This document shows positions 1 through 6,828 of a stretch of DNA of 13,206 nucleotides, in pieces. The notes beneath the pieces are model-generated. The model had not been told where the DNA came from, ran no database searches, and saw only the letters and a list, made by a program, of their open reading frames with translations. Source of the DNA: Lachnospiraceae bacterium UBA7143 (GTDB lineage: Bacteria; Bacillota; Clostridia; Lachnospirales; Lachnospiraceae); NCBI GenBank assembly GCA_002491905.1, contig DKWV01000056.1, forward strand, positions 115,116-128,321. The letters are read 5' to 3'. A program made the translations under genes and the position numbers. Each line of letters begins with the position of its first letter. Position 1 is the stretch's first letter.

Positions 1-24
1 ACTGACCCTGATGTGACCATCATG
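1..24 (+). repeat. Left arm of 24-bp perfect terminal inverted repeat (candidate recombination site)
   Basis: All 24 bases equal the reverse complement of 13183-13206. They encode Thr-Asp-Pro-Asp-Val-Thr-Ile-Met in the left giant ORF. Identity stops sharply at base 25 (GGTGATG here, AATACTGG on the other side). The outer limit is hidden by the window edge, so 24 bp is a minimum length. A 5-bp dyad lies inside: TGATG (9-13), TGAC (14-17), CATCA (18-22). The central two bases, GA, are asymmetric, as expected for a site with defined polarity. Confidence 0.85.
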
Positions 25-3000
25 GGTGATGTGACGCCGCAGGCTGATCTTGCTGCTCCGGTCATTACTCTGAAAAAGGGCGACGAGACTATCGACTCTG
101 GCACAGAAGTACCGAATGGCACAAGCAACGTGAAGTTTGAACTCAAGGCAGCAGAGGGAACAGAGGGAACGCCTGAATTCTATTACAATATTGATCAGGA
201 TGCTGCCCCCACCAAAGACAGCAACAGCACAAAGTATGCAGGCTCTGCGGTAGAAGTGACCGCTCCTTCTGACACCACAGCGAAGACGGTAACCATCAAG
301 GCCATCGCATACATCCCCCCATCAGGTGAGGGAGAGACTGCCGTGACAGAGCAGACTTCCGCTGTCGCGACCGCTACTGTTGTATTCAAGGAAAAAGCGA
401 AAACTATCTCCCTGTCAGAGGAATCAGACACGGCGACGGTAACCATCGGCGGCAAGGATATCAGCACGGAAGAATATGCAATTCCGGCTTCCCCGAACAA
501 TACCGATGTTGTGGTATCCGCAGATAAGAAAATGTTCGAAGTCATGTATCGTGTGAATGGTGATACGTGGACGAGCGCGCTGAAAAAGGGAATGGCATCA
601 AACTCACCTTATGAGAAAAGAGCTGTCAGCTACGGAACCGGCACCTATGTGATCCCAAAAGCAGCGCTGCAGGAAGGCAGTGTGGAGATCAAAGCGTCAT
701 ACCTGAAGGAGATCACGTTCGACTGGCAGGGTGATGCCGGTTGGGACTCTGTACATGTAAGGTCGGGAGTATCGCGGGTGGATTCAGACAGCAAAGGCGA
801 AGTGGGAATATGGGGCTATACGACAAACTATTCGGACATCCTAGATGGTAAAGAGGATGTACTCTTCGCTCCCCAGGATACAAAGGTTGAATTGTCTATT
901 TATCCCTTGGATGGTGTAGACTTTACATTCAAGACCGTGAGCTACAAGAAAACAGGAAGCTCTGACACGGCTACAGGTGGTTTGCTATCGGATGACAAAA
1001 AGTCCGCCACTCTTGCAATAGCAAATATCGGGAGTGATGACTATACGGTTACTGTTGATGGAACTTCAATGACCTATTCAAGGACTAGCATCAAGGATGC
1101 CAAGGGTAATTATGTGCCCTTGGACAGGAATGCAGCCGGAACGATTAAGCCCCGGGAAGCGTACACCATCCAGGCATTCATGACTGGCGGCAAGACGACT
1201 TATCCGATTGAAAGTATTGAAGTAAAGATCGGCAGTGCAGATGCAGCGGACCAGGTTGAGTTGACCAAGGACGAGGCTGAAGGCAGCTCAGACACAGAGA
1301 AGAAATATACTGGCACCTATACCCTGGAGGCCAAGAAGGAAGCTGCGGGCAAGATTCTGAAGGTGAAAGTGAAAGGTGCTGAGGACGCTACCCTTGCAAA
1401 CTTTACTCTGACAGTAGCGCCCGTTATTTCCAAGGTGACTGTCGCGAAAGCAACCGGAGCAAACAAAGACATAATTAGTCAGACAATCGGCACGTCTGTA
1501 GATTATGTCGTTACACCGGTGGATAAGAAGTCTGCTGATGAACTGGACGTTAAGGTTACCGAAAACGCGAAAAAAGCGCTGAAGGAAGATGCGGTAAAAC
1601 TTGCAAAGAAAGCAGACGGCACCTACATATTGACAGTTGCAACCACAGTCGAAACACCGGCCGAGGGTGCAGCCAAGATCGCTATTTACAATAAGAACGA
1701 CCAGACGGAGGACGCTGCTGATATAACACCTCTGACCACCCTTACGGTAAACACCATCGGACCTGCATGGGGCGTGGATAAGGACAATAGGGGCGGTGTG
1801 GCTCCCACTGTTAAGCTTGCGGGCGCAACAGATATTGATCTGACTCTGGACATGACGCTTCCTAATGGCGCGGCGGAAAATGTGGAGGGCGCTAAGTATT
1901 ACTACAGGGTTACAACCAAGGCGATTGACACCAGCAAGAAGGATTATACGGCTGATGGTGCAGAAAGATACTACGAGGCCGACGGCAAGACGACCAGCAA
2001 GAATATCAAGGTGATTGCAGCGGATTTCGGTAAAGGCAGAAGCGAGAAATTCAATGCAGAGGTAGCACTGGTTCTGTACAAAGATAACGGTTCCGGCACC
2101 ACCACAACACCCCCCAGCGGCGATGGTGATCAGGGCGGTAACGCAGGCACTTCTTCTTATACCGGCGCTGCCACGAACGGAACGGGTGATGAGACTGGCA
2201 GCGGTACGGGAGACGGCGGAACAACTGACCAGCCCGATACACCTACTCCTACTACACCCGACACAAGCGATACACACACAACAGCGCCGACTGGCACCCT
2301 GATTGCGACCAGTAAGGCTGTGGTGCTGAAGAACCTGGCAACCAAGGCTGTATACTTTGCCGACAAGATTACCCTGAAGAAGGAAAAGGCAGCTTCCGGC
2401 ATCTATACCGGCCAGACTGCCGAAGTGGCAAGTGTTGACTTCGGTAAGAATGCTACCTATAACCGTGATCAGGATGTGGCGGTATGGGTAAAAGAGTATA
2501 AAGATGCTCAGGGATCTGCTGATGCTATAATTTCGGTAAAGACAACAAAGAAAGAGATAGGCGGTCAGGAAACTGACTTAACTGTCAATGGCGGTAAAGT
2601 AACCCTTGTGGTCGGCAAAGACGTGAAACCCGGTAAATATACGCTTTGCGCAGCACAGACGTCGGGTACAGGTATTCTCAATGATACCATTCAGGCCACC
2701 GCAACCATACAGTTTACCGTAGTGCAGGGGATCAAGACCATTGAAGCATCTTCTGCAAAGACCATCTACGTATCGGATAAAAAAGCCGGTACTGCTAAGA
2801 TCGCTGCTGTCTATAACGATGGCAACCCTGACAAGAAACCTAAGGCGGCAAAGGTAACCTATCAGATCGGTAAGGTCAATGAACAAAATAAATTTGAGCC
2901 CGTTGAGGCATACGAAAAATTTGTAACCGTGAAGAATGGTACTGTTACCGTGGTTAAAGGTTATAAGACTGGGATTGAAGAGAATAAATTTGCGGTAAAC

Positions 3001-5625
3001 GTTAAGGCCGCGGATTTTGACGGCAATACAGCCGCAAATTATGTGGAATATGAGATCGTGACAGAGTCGCAGAAACTCGGCAATATCGTTCTTGTGACAA
3101 AGAATCAGGAGGGCAAGTTTACGCCGGTAACGCCCATCAAGGATAGCAAGAATAAAGAGGTCTTAAGCGTTACCGCGGATCAGGCTGCCAATACCTATAT
3201 CCGTATCCTGTCCGGCACGACTGAGAAAGCGGAGTATGCGGAGGCTGATTTCGTAGACCCGGATCTCTACACCCTTACTTTCAGCAAGAAAAACGACGTC
3301 GGCGTAAATGCGAATCAGGCTCTTGTGGTTAAGAAGGTTGTCACGGATGTAACCGTAAAAGCACTAACTACAGACGGCGGCAACGTGAAAGCTGCCAATG
3401 ACGGAAAACTGAAATTCTCCATCGGGTATGAGAACGTAACAAATGCGAAGCTCCAGATTGCTACGAATAGTGATTATGCCGACTTCGGCACAAGCAATAC
3501 GACAGCCATTACGACGCCCACCGGCGCACCGATTAAGGTAAAGGCTGTAGGGACTCTTGGAGAGGCGAGCATAAAGTTAAGCAAGCGCCTTGTTGATTAC
3601 AAGGTAACAGTGGACGGCGGCGCGACGATCGTCGAAAACAATGGCGATAAGGACAATCTGGACATCACTCTTGTGATGAAGAAGAATAAAGCTGTCCTGA
3701 CGCTGAAGAACCAGAAGAACGTTAAGGTCGCTGACTACACGATTACCAATGCGAACTTTGATAACCTTAAGGCAGCTCCTACCGTATCACTGGCAAAGAA
3801 TCAAAAACTCTATGCGAAGTATAAGGATGAGCAGACATTAAGCTTTACCGTTGCTAAGTGGGATACAAAGAAAATGGTTGACAGCACGTCCGTAAAGAAG
3901 ATTAAGGTGACGGCAGCAGCCGACAAGGATTCCCAGACGCTGTACAGTCGGATTAAGGCCGACAGCAAAGAGCAGACGTTTACGCCCAACGCAGATGCTA
4001 CATCTACGTTTACCATTGGATTTGACGGTATGGTCAATACGGACGTGGTTAAGAAGGCGACTCTGTATTTTGATTTCGTAGACGAAGATGGAGCAGCGAA
4101 AACCCAGACTACAAAGGGGACGACGGTAAAGACCGAGCTCCTGAAGAAGTCCTACAAGCTTACCAACAAGTACAGCATGTCCGAGCAGGATGCGGCAAAG
4201 GTTACGCTGGAAGGCAAGTCTGTAAGCGTGACTAAAGTGGCCTTCAACAAGATTCTGAACGCGAACATCAAGGGAGAGGTAAACCACTTTAGAGATGCAT
4301 TTGAATTGGATAAAGACAATTCCCTGCTTAAATTGAAAGACACCGCGTACGCTATAACCAATTATGGCGCAAATGGCAAGTATAAGGGCGTCAACAACCT
4401 CATTGGTTTCGTGAATTATACCGTAACATATGACGACGGTGCAACTGAGGACTTTACGACACAGCTGACAATCGCCATTGACAAGAAGAAACTGGCCATC
4501 AACGGATTGAAGACCACGGCACAGCCGGTACTGGCAGCTGCGGATATGGCGCCTGAATTTGCAGTGATAAACAGCAAGAAGGCTCCTGTGAAGCTGGTTG
4601 CTGCGGCATTTGAGGGTGCGAAGGGCGGCGAGATCTTTGAGATTGACGCTGCTAAGGCTGCTGGGTATGGGAACGGCATTGTGACACTGAAGCTGAAGGG
4701 CGAGAACCCGACCGCTCCTACAACCTATAAGAAACTGGATGGGACACTCACAGTTCTTCCTGAGGACAGCTTCTACGTTAAGGCGTATAATGATGCGCAA
4801 GACAACGCTAAGGCAGCGGTCTTGACTGAGCATGGTGTCAAAATTGCCGTGAAGATCGACGTGAAGGATCCTGCAAAGACCAAGAATCTTGTGAAACTGG
4901 ATTCGAAGCAGGCGAAGGTTGACTTTAAGGATGTATTAGAGACGAGTGGAACATATACTTTCAAAGCTCCTTATACGGTGAACACTTCCGCTACCGTAGA
5001 GAAGATCGAGCGTGACGAGACAGTGAAAAACAATAAACCTGTTTCGCCCGAATGGATTACCTTCGCAAAAGTAGAGGGAGAAAACGCAGTCAATATCACC
5101 ATTGATAAGGCAAAATATGCGAAGGCAGTAAAGGACGGCGGCAAGGATAATAAGGGAAATTATAAGCTTAACGGCAAAGCTGTTGATGCAACTGCAGTAG
5201 TCTCTTACAAGGCAGCGGGCTCCCAGAAGGATTCCCTTAAGTACAAGATTACTCCTCCGGTTCTTGAAGCGAGCGTAATCGAAGGTGCTGTTGATCCTAC
5301 ACCCGATGCGGAAACCTTTACTGTGACGGTCTCTCCTGCAACAGCAGAAGTGGAAAAGGGCAGGAATCAGACCTTTACTGTTACCGTAACAGGCAGTAAA
5401 AATGGCGAGGTATCGAATCCGACCGTTGTATGGTCCGTGGCGGCAGCTTCGGACGGCGGTACAATGACGGCAAACACCTCAATTGCTACAGATGGTAAGT
5501 TAACTGTCGATGCAAATGAAACCGCAGCGAAGCTTACCGTTACCGCGACCTACACGAAAGACTCTAAGACGTACACGGGTACGGCAACGGTCACTGTTAA
5601 AGATGCAGCACAACAGGGAGGCTGA
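1..5625 (+). CDS. Giant multi-domain surface/secreted protein, C-terminal segment (variant A of an invertible pair), open at 5' edge
   Basis: The frame is open from base 1 (Thr-Asp-Pro-Asp-Val-Thr-Ile-Met) to TGA at 5623-5625. The GTG at 13 and ATG at 22 have no Shine-Dalgarno, so the true start, signal peptide and any anchor should lie upstream of the window. Residues below are counted from GTG 13. About 10-125 resemble a chitobiase/hexosaminidase C-terminal-type (CHB_HEX_C) module (FYYNIDQ, PTKDSNSTKYAG, TIKAIAY). A second such module (MYRVNGDTW, GTYVIP, EIKASY) runs to about 230. About 231-1620 form a long Lys/Thr/Val-rich beta-sandwich core shared with the convergent gene, interrupted by a Pro/Thr/Gly/Asp linker (about 693-761). 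About 1767-1866 look like a bacterial Ig-like Big_2 domain (TVSPATAEVEKG, VVWSVAAASDGG, KLTVTATY). Only one Cys is present. There is no LPXTG motif and no C-terminal membrane helix. An adhesin or cell-surface structural role is inferred; no catalytic motif was recognised. It ends 55 bp before a strong terminator. Confidence 0.9.
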   Translation, partial: TDPDVTIMGDVTPQADLAAPVITLKKGDETIDSGTEVPNGTSNVKFELKAAEGTEGTPEFYYNIDQDAAPTKDSNSTKYAGSAVEVTAPSDTTAKTVTIKAIAYIPPSGEGETAVTEQTSAVATATVVFKEKAKTISLSEESDTATVTIGGKDISTEEYAIPASPNNTDVVVSADKKMFEVMYRVNGDTWTSALKKGMASNSPYEKRAVSYGTGTYVIPKAALQEGSVEIKASYLKEITFDWQGDAGWDSVHVRSGVSRVDSDSKGEVGIWGYTTNYSDILDGKEDVLFAPQDTKVELSIYPLDGVDFTFKTVSYKKTGSSDTATGGLLSDDKKSATLAIANIGSDDYTVTVDGTSMTYSRTSIKDAKGNYVPLDRNAAGTIKPREAYTIQAFMTGGKTTYPIESIEVKIGSADAADQVELTKDEAEGSSDTEKKYTGTYTLEAKKEAAGKILKVKVKGAEDATLANFTLTVAPVISKVTVAKATGANKDIISQTIGTSVDYVVTPVDKKSADELDVKVTENAKKALKEDAVKLAKKADGTYILTVATTVETPAEGAAKIAIYNKNDQTEDAADITPLTTLTVNTIGPAWGVDKDNRGGVAPTVKLAGATDIDLTLDMTLPNGAAENVEGAKYYYRVTTKAIDTSKKDYTADGAERYYEADGKTTSKNIKVIAADFGKGRSEKFNAEVALVLYKDNGSGTTTTPPSGDGDQGGNAGTSSYTGAATNGTGDETGSGTGDGGTTDQPDTPTPTTPDTSDTHTTAPTGTLIATSKAVVLKNLATKAVYFADKITLKKEKAASGIYTGQTAEVASVDFGKNATYNRDQDVAVWVKEYKDAQGSADAIISVKTTKKEIGGQETDLTVNGGKVTLVVGKDVKPGKYTLCAAQTSGTGILNDTIQATATIQFTVVQGIKTIEASSAKTIYVSDKKAGTAKIAAVYNDGNPDKKPKAAKVTYQIGKVNEQNKFEPVEAYEKFVTVKNGTVTVVKGYKTGIEENKFAVNVKAADFDGNTAANYVEYEIVTESQKLGNIVLVTKNQEGKFTPVTPIKDSKNKEVLSVTADQAANTYIRILSGTTEKAEYAEADFVDPDLYTLTFSKKNDVGVNANQALVVKKVVTDVTVKALTTDGGNVKAANDGKLKFSIGYENVTNAKLQIATNSDYADFGTSNTTAITTPTGAPIKVKAVGTLGEASIKLSKRLVDYKVTVDGGATIVENNGDKDNLDITLVMKKNKAVLTLKNQKNVKVADYTITNANFDNLKAAPTVSLAKNQKLYAKYKDEQTLSFTVAKWDTKKMVDSTSVKKIKVTAAADKDSQTLYSRIKADSKEQTFTPNADATSTFTIGFDGMVNTDVVKKATLYFDFVDEDGAAKTQTTKGTTVKTELLKKSYKLTNKYSMSEQDAAKVTLEGKSVSVTKVAFNKILNANIKGEVNHFRDAFELDKDNSLLKLKDTAYAITNYGANGKYKGVNNLIGFVNYTVTYDDGATEDFTTQLTIAIDKKKLAINGLKTTAQPVLAAADMAPEFAVINSKKAPVKLVAAAFEGAKGGEIFEIDAAKAAGYGNGIVTLKLKGENPTAPTTYKKLDGTLTVLPEDSFYVKAYNDAQDNAKAAVLTEHGVKIAVKIDVKDPAKTKNLVKLDSKQAKVDFKDVLETSGTYTFKAPYTVNTSATVEKIERDETVKNNKPVSPEWITFAKVEGENAVNITIDKAKYAKAVKDGGKDNKGNYKLNGKAVDATAVVSYKAAGSQKDSLKYKITPPVLEASVIEGAVDPTPDAETFTVTVSPATAEVEKGRNQTFTVTVTGSKNGEVSNPTVVWSVAAASDGGTMTANTSIATDGKLTVDANETAAKLTVTATYTKDSKTYTGTATVTVKDAAQQGG
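2089..2298 (+). other. Low-complexity Pro/Thr/Gly/Asp linker in the left giant protein
   Basis: About 70 residues (693-761) are dominated by Gly, Thr, Asp, Ser and Pro (GSGTTTTPPSGDGD, PDTPTPTTPDTSDTHTT), encoded by ACA/ACC/CCC-rich DNA. It lies inside the core shared with the other giant protein. There the matching stretch (after TATLVHTKNE) is shorter and acidic, without the Thr-Pro run. It is probably a flexible hinge between two halves of the extracellular rod, and a likely target for length variation or glycosylation (inferred). Confidence 0.6.
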
Positions 5626-5679
5626 CGCAGAATCATCTGATTTTCTGTAGACGGATGAAAGAAATAACATGAGAAACAG

Positions 5680-5725
5680 AATAACGGGTATTCGGTACAA
5701 AGCCGGATACCCGTTATTTTTTTTT
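5680..5725 (+). terminator. Strong intrinsic terminator of the left giant ORF
   Basis: A 16-bp stem (5680-5695 with 5703-5718, one T-G wobble pair) has a 7-base loop TACAAAG and is followed by T residues from 5717 to 5725. The stem core is AATAACGGGTAT / ATACCCGTTATT. It starts 55 bases past the TGA and separates the giant ORF from the nuclease gene. On the opposite strand the stem is followed only by an interrupted T-rich stretch, so it acts mainly on the + strand. Confidence 0.93.
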
Positions 5726-5764
5726 GCATATTCGGTATTCCGTTTATATTTTTTGTAAAATCTA

Positions 5765-5793
5765 TTGACATGTCCCTGCGCAAACGGTATACT
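5765..5793 (+). promoter_or_regulatory. Near-consensus sigma-70/SigA promoter for the Uma2 gene
   Basis: The -35 box TTGACA (5765-5770), a 17-base spacer and the -10 box TATACT (5788-5793) predict a start near 5800 and a leader of about 50 bases. It lies just after the left terminator. The gene should therefore be transcribed independently of the giant ORFs and in either orientation of the segment. No operator or leader structure is evident. Confidence 0.88.
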
Positions 5794-5836
5794 TAACCCA
5801 ATTTTTAATAGATGCCATCTCCTGCCGCATCGGAAG

Positions 5837-5843
5837 AAGAAGG
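5837..5843 (+). promoter_or_regulatory. Shine-Dalgarno supporting the Uma2 start at 5850
   Basis: AAGAAGG ends six bases before ATG 5850. A competing AGAGGAA (5873-5879) lies six bases before ATG 5886, so the start is not fully settled. The first is preferred because it is nearest to the promoter and gives the longer product. Confidence 0.6.
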
Positions 5844-5849
5844 TATTTT

Positions 5850-6662
5850 ATGGAAGCAGCAAGAATCAGGGAAGAGGAAGCAGAGATGGATCTGACAGAA
5901 CAGGATTTAGTGAGGCTGGGCCTGACCCGGAAAGGAAAGTGGCAGTACACGGTGGCGGATATAGAGGCGCTTCCGGAATATGTGAGAGCGGAACTGATCG
6001 ACGGGGAACTGTTTGTCAGGATGAAGACGCCGGAGACCATTCATCAGGATATTCTGATGGGTCTCAGCTTTCAGGTGGAGCTCTACATCCAGAAGAAGAA
6101 AGGGAAATGTCACGTATTTCCCGCGCCGTTCGGTGTACAGATAAAAAGGGACATCTATAATTATGTTGAGCCGGATATCACACTGATCTGCGACGATGAG
6201 AAGCTCAACAGATATGGCTGCTATGGCGCGCCAGATTTTGTGGTCGAGATCGTCTCTCCCTCGAACAGAAAGATGGACTACGTGCGCAAACTGGCCCTCT
6301 ACAAGGAGGCGGGGGTCCGGGAATACTGGATCGTTGACCCGAAATATGAGCGGGTGACGGTATATGACCTGGCGAAGGGAACGGAGCCGACGCTCCACCC
6401 GTTCTCGGAGCGGATCCGGGTAGGCGTATACGATGATCTATATCTGGATATTGCAAACCGCCACGACACTCTGGAGGAAATTCTGACCGAAGAACGACAG
6501 ATCAGTCATGAAACAGGCCGCGCTGAAGGCTTGCAGGAGGGGGAAACCAGATTTGCCATGCTGACAGCTATTCTGCTTCGAGAGGGCCGCACGGATGCCT
6601 TAGCCAAGGCGGCTGCCGACTTGGAATACAGGAACAATCTGTATCGGGAAAATGCCCTGTAA
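5850..6662 (+). CDS. Uma2-family PD-(D/E)XK endonuclease (DUF820)
   Basis: A complete 270-aa protein of the Uma2 (DUF820) group of restriction-endonuclease-like folds. The usual blocks appear in order: RAELIDGE (47-53), HQDIL (65-69), EPDITLICD (107-115), GAPDFVVEIVSPSNRKMDY (126-144), K147 and GVREYWIVDP (155-164). Asp109 and Glu133 are the likely metal ligands. Lys147, on the following helix, is a candidate for the catalytic lysine, which would be a displaced form of the classic E-x-K. Beyond the core, residues 205-270 form a charged, probably helical tail (TGRAEGLQEGETRF, TAILLREGRTDALAKAA) that is longer than the usual Uma2 length of about 190 aa. A promoter and RBS lie directly upstream, so it is a monocistronic gene between two convergent giant ORFs. 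The ATG at 5850 has AAGAAGG six bases upstream. The ATG at 5886 (Met13) also has a good RBS and would give 258 aa. The cellular role of Uma2 proteins is poorly defined, and a part in inversion is speculation. Confidence 0.9.
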   Translation: MEAARIREEEAEMDLTEQDLVRLGLTRKGKWQYTVADIEALPEYVRAELIDGELFVRMKTPETIHQDILMGLSFQVELYIQKKKGKCHVFPAPFGVQIKRDIYNYVEPDITLICDDEKLNRYGCYGAPDFVVEIVSPSNRKMDYVRKLALYKEAGVREYWIVDPKYERVTVYDLAKGTEPTLHPFSERIRVGVYDDLYLDIANRHDTLEEILTEERQISHETGRAEGLQEGETRFAMLTAILLREGRTDALAKAAADLEYRNNLYRENAL

Positions 6663-6692
6663 CAGTCAGGCGGATTTTGAACTTGTATCCTT

Positions 6693-6714
6693 AAAAAATG
6701 CGCCGCAAGGCACA
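6693..6714 (-). terminator. Second, weaker hairpin plus T-tract for the right giant ORF
   Basis: Read on the - strand, TGTGCC, loop TTGC, GGCGCA (one wobble pair) is followed by six T residues (complement of 6693-6698). It lies just past the 14-bp hairpin, giving two terminators in tandem. The stem is short, so this one is less certain. Confidence 0.55.
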
Positions 6715-6720
6715 CCATAA

Positions 6721-6751
6721 AAGGAGCTGTTGCACTCTGCAACAGCTCCTT
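6721..6751 (-). terminator. Perfect 14-bp hairpin terminator between the Uma2 gene and the right giant ORF
   Basis: AAGGAGCTGTTGCA (6721-6734) pairs perfectly with 6738-6751 around a 3-base loop (CTC on the + strand). On the - strand the stem runs into TTTT then ATGG, which fits the 3' end of the right giant ORF about 80 bases after its stop. On the + strand it is followed by CTGTAATTCTCTGC, a weak tract, yet it may also limit transcripts leaving the Uma2 gene. A bidirectional role is plausible. Confidence 0.8.
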
Positions 6752-6828
6752 CTGTAATTCTCTGCAATTTCTATAACGGTTTTCCTGTCCTGCGCATTGT
6801 CAAGCGCGTCAGGATATACGGGTCACAC

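Noticed and set aside
13..24. GTG at 13 / ATG at 22 (and the mirror codons at 13194 / 13185) as true translation starts
   Set aside because: No Shine-Dalgarno or promoter lies in the preceding bases. The frame stays open through the edge on both sides, and both proteins would lack a signal peptide.
1288..2277. Long antisense open frames within the giant genes (e.g. 1288-2277 -, 3838-4833 -, 11578-12783 +)
   Set aside because: They lie wholly inside the giant genes. Their translations are rich in Cys, Arg and Leu with no family resemblance. They reflect codon usage on the other strand, and no promoter or RBS was found.
2225..2285. CRISPR-like or microsatellite repeat in the ACA/ACC-rich stretch
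   Set aside because: It has no regular unit or spacer structure. It is codon-level low complexity encoding a Thr/Pro/Asp linker.
2290..2310. ACTGGCACCCTGATTGCGACC resembles the 24-bp repeat with gaps
   Set aside because: The match needs several gaps and a mismatch and encodes an ordinary core stretch just after the linker. It is too weak to call an internal recombination site.
5765..6160. Alternative 131-aa + strand frame overlapping the start of the Uma2 gene
   Set aside because: It overlaps the promoter and the well-supported Uma2 frame, has no RBS, and its translation shows no recognisable motif.
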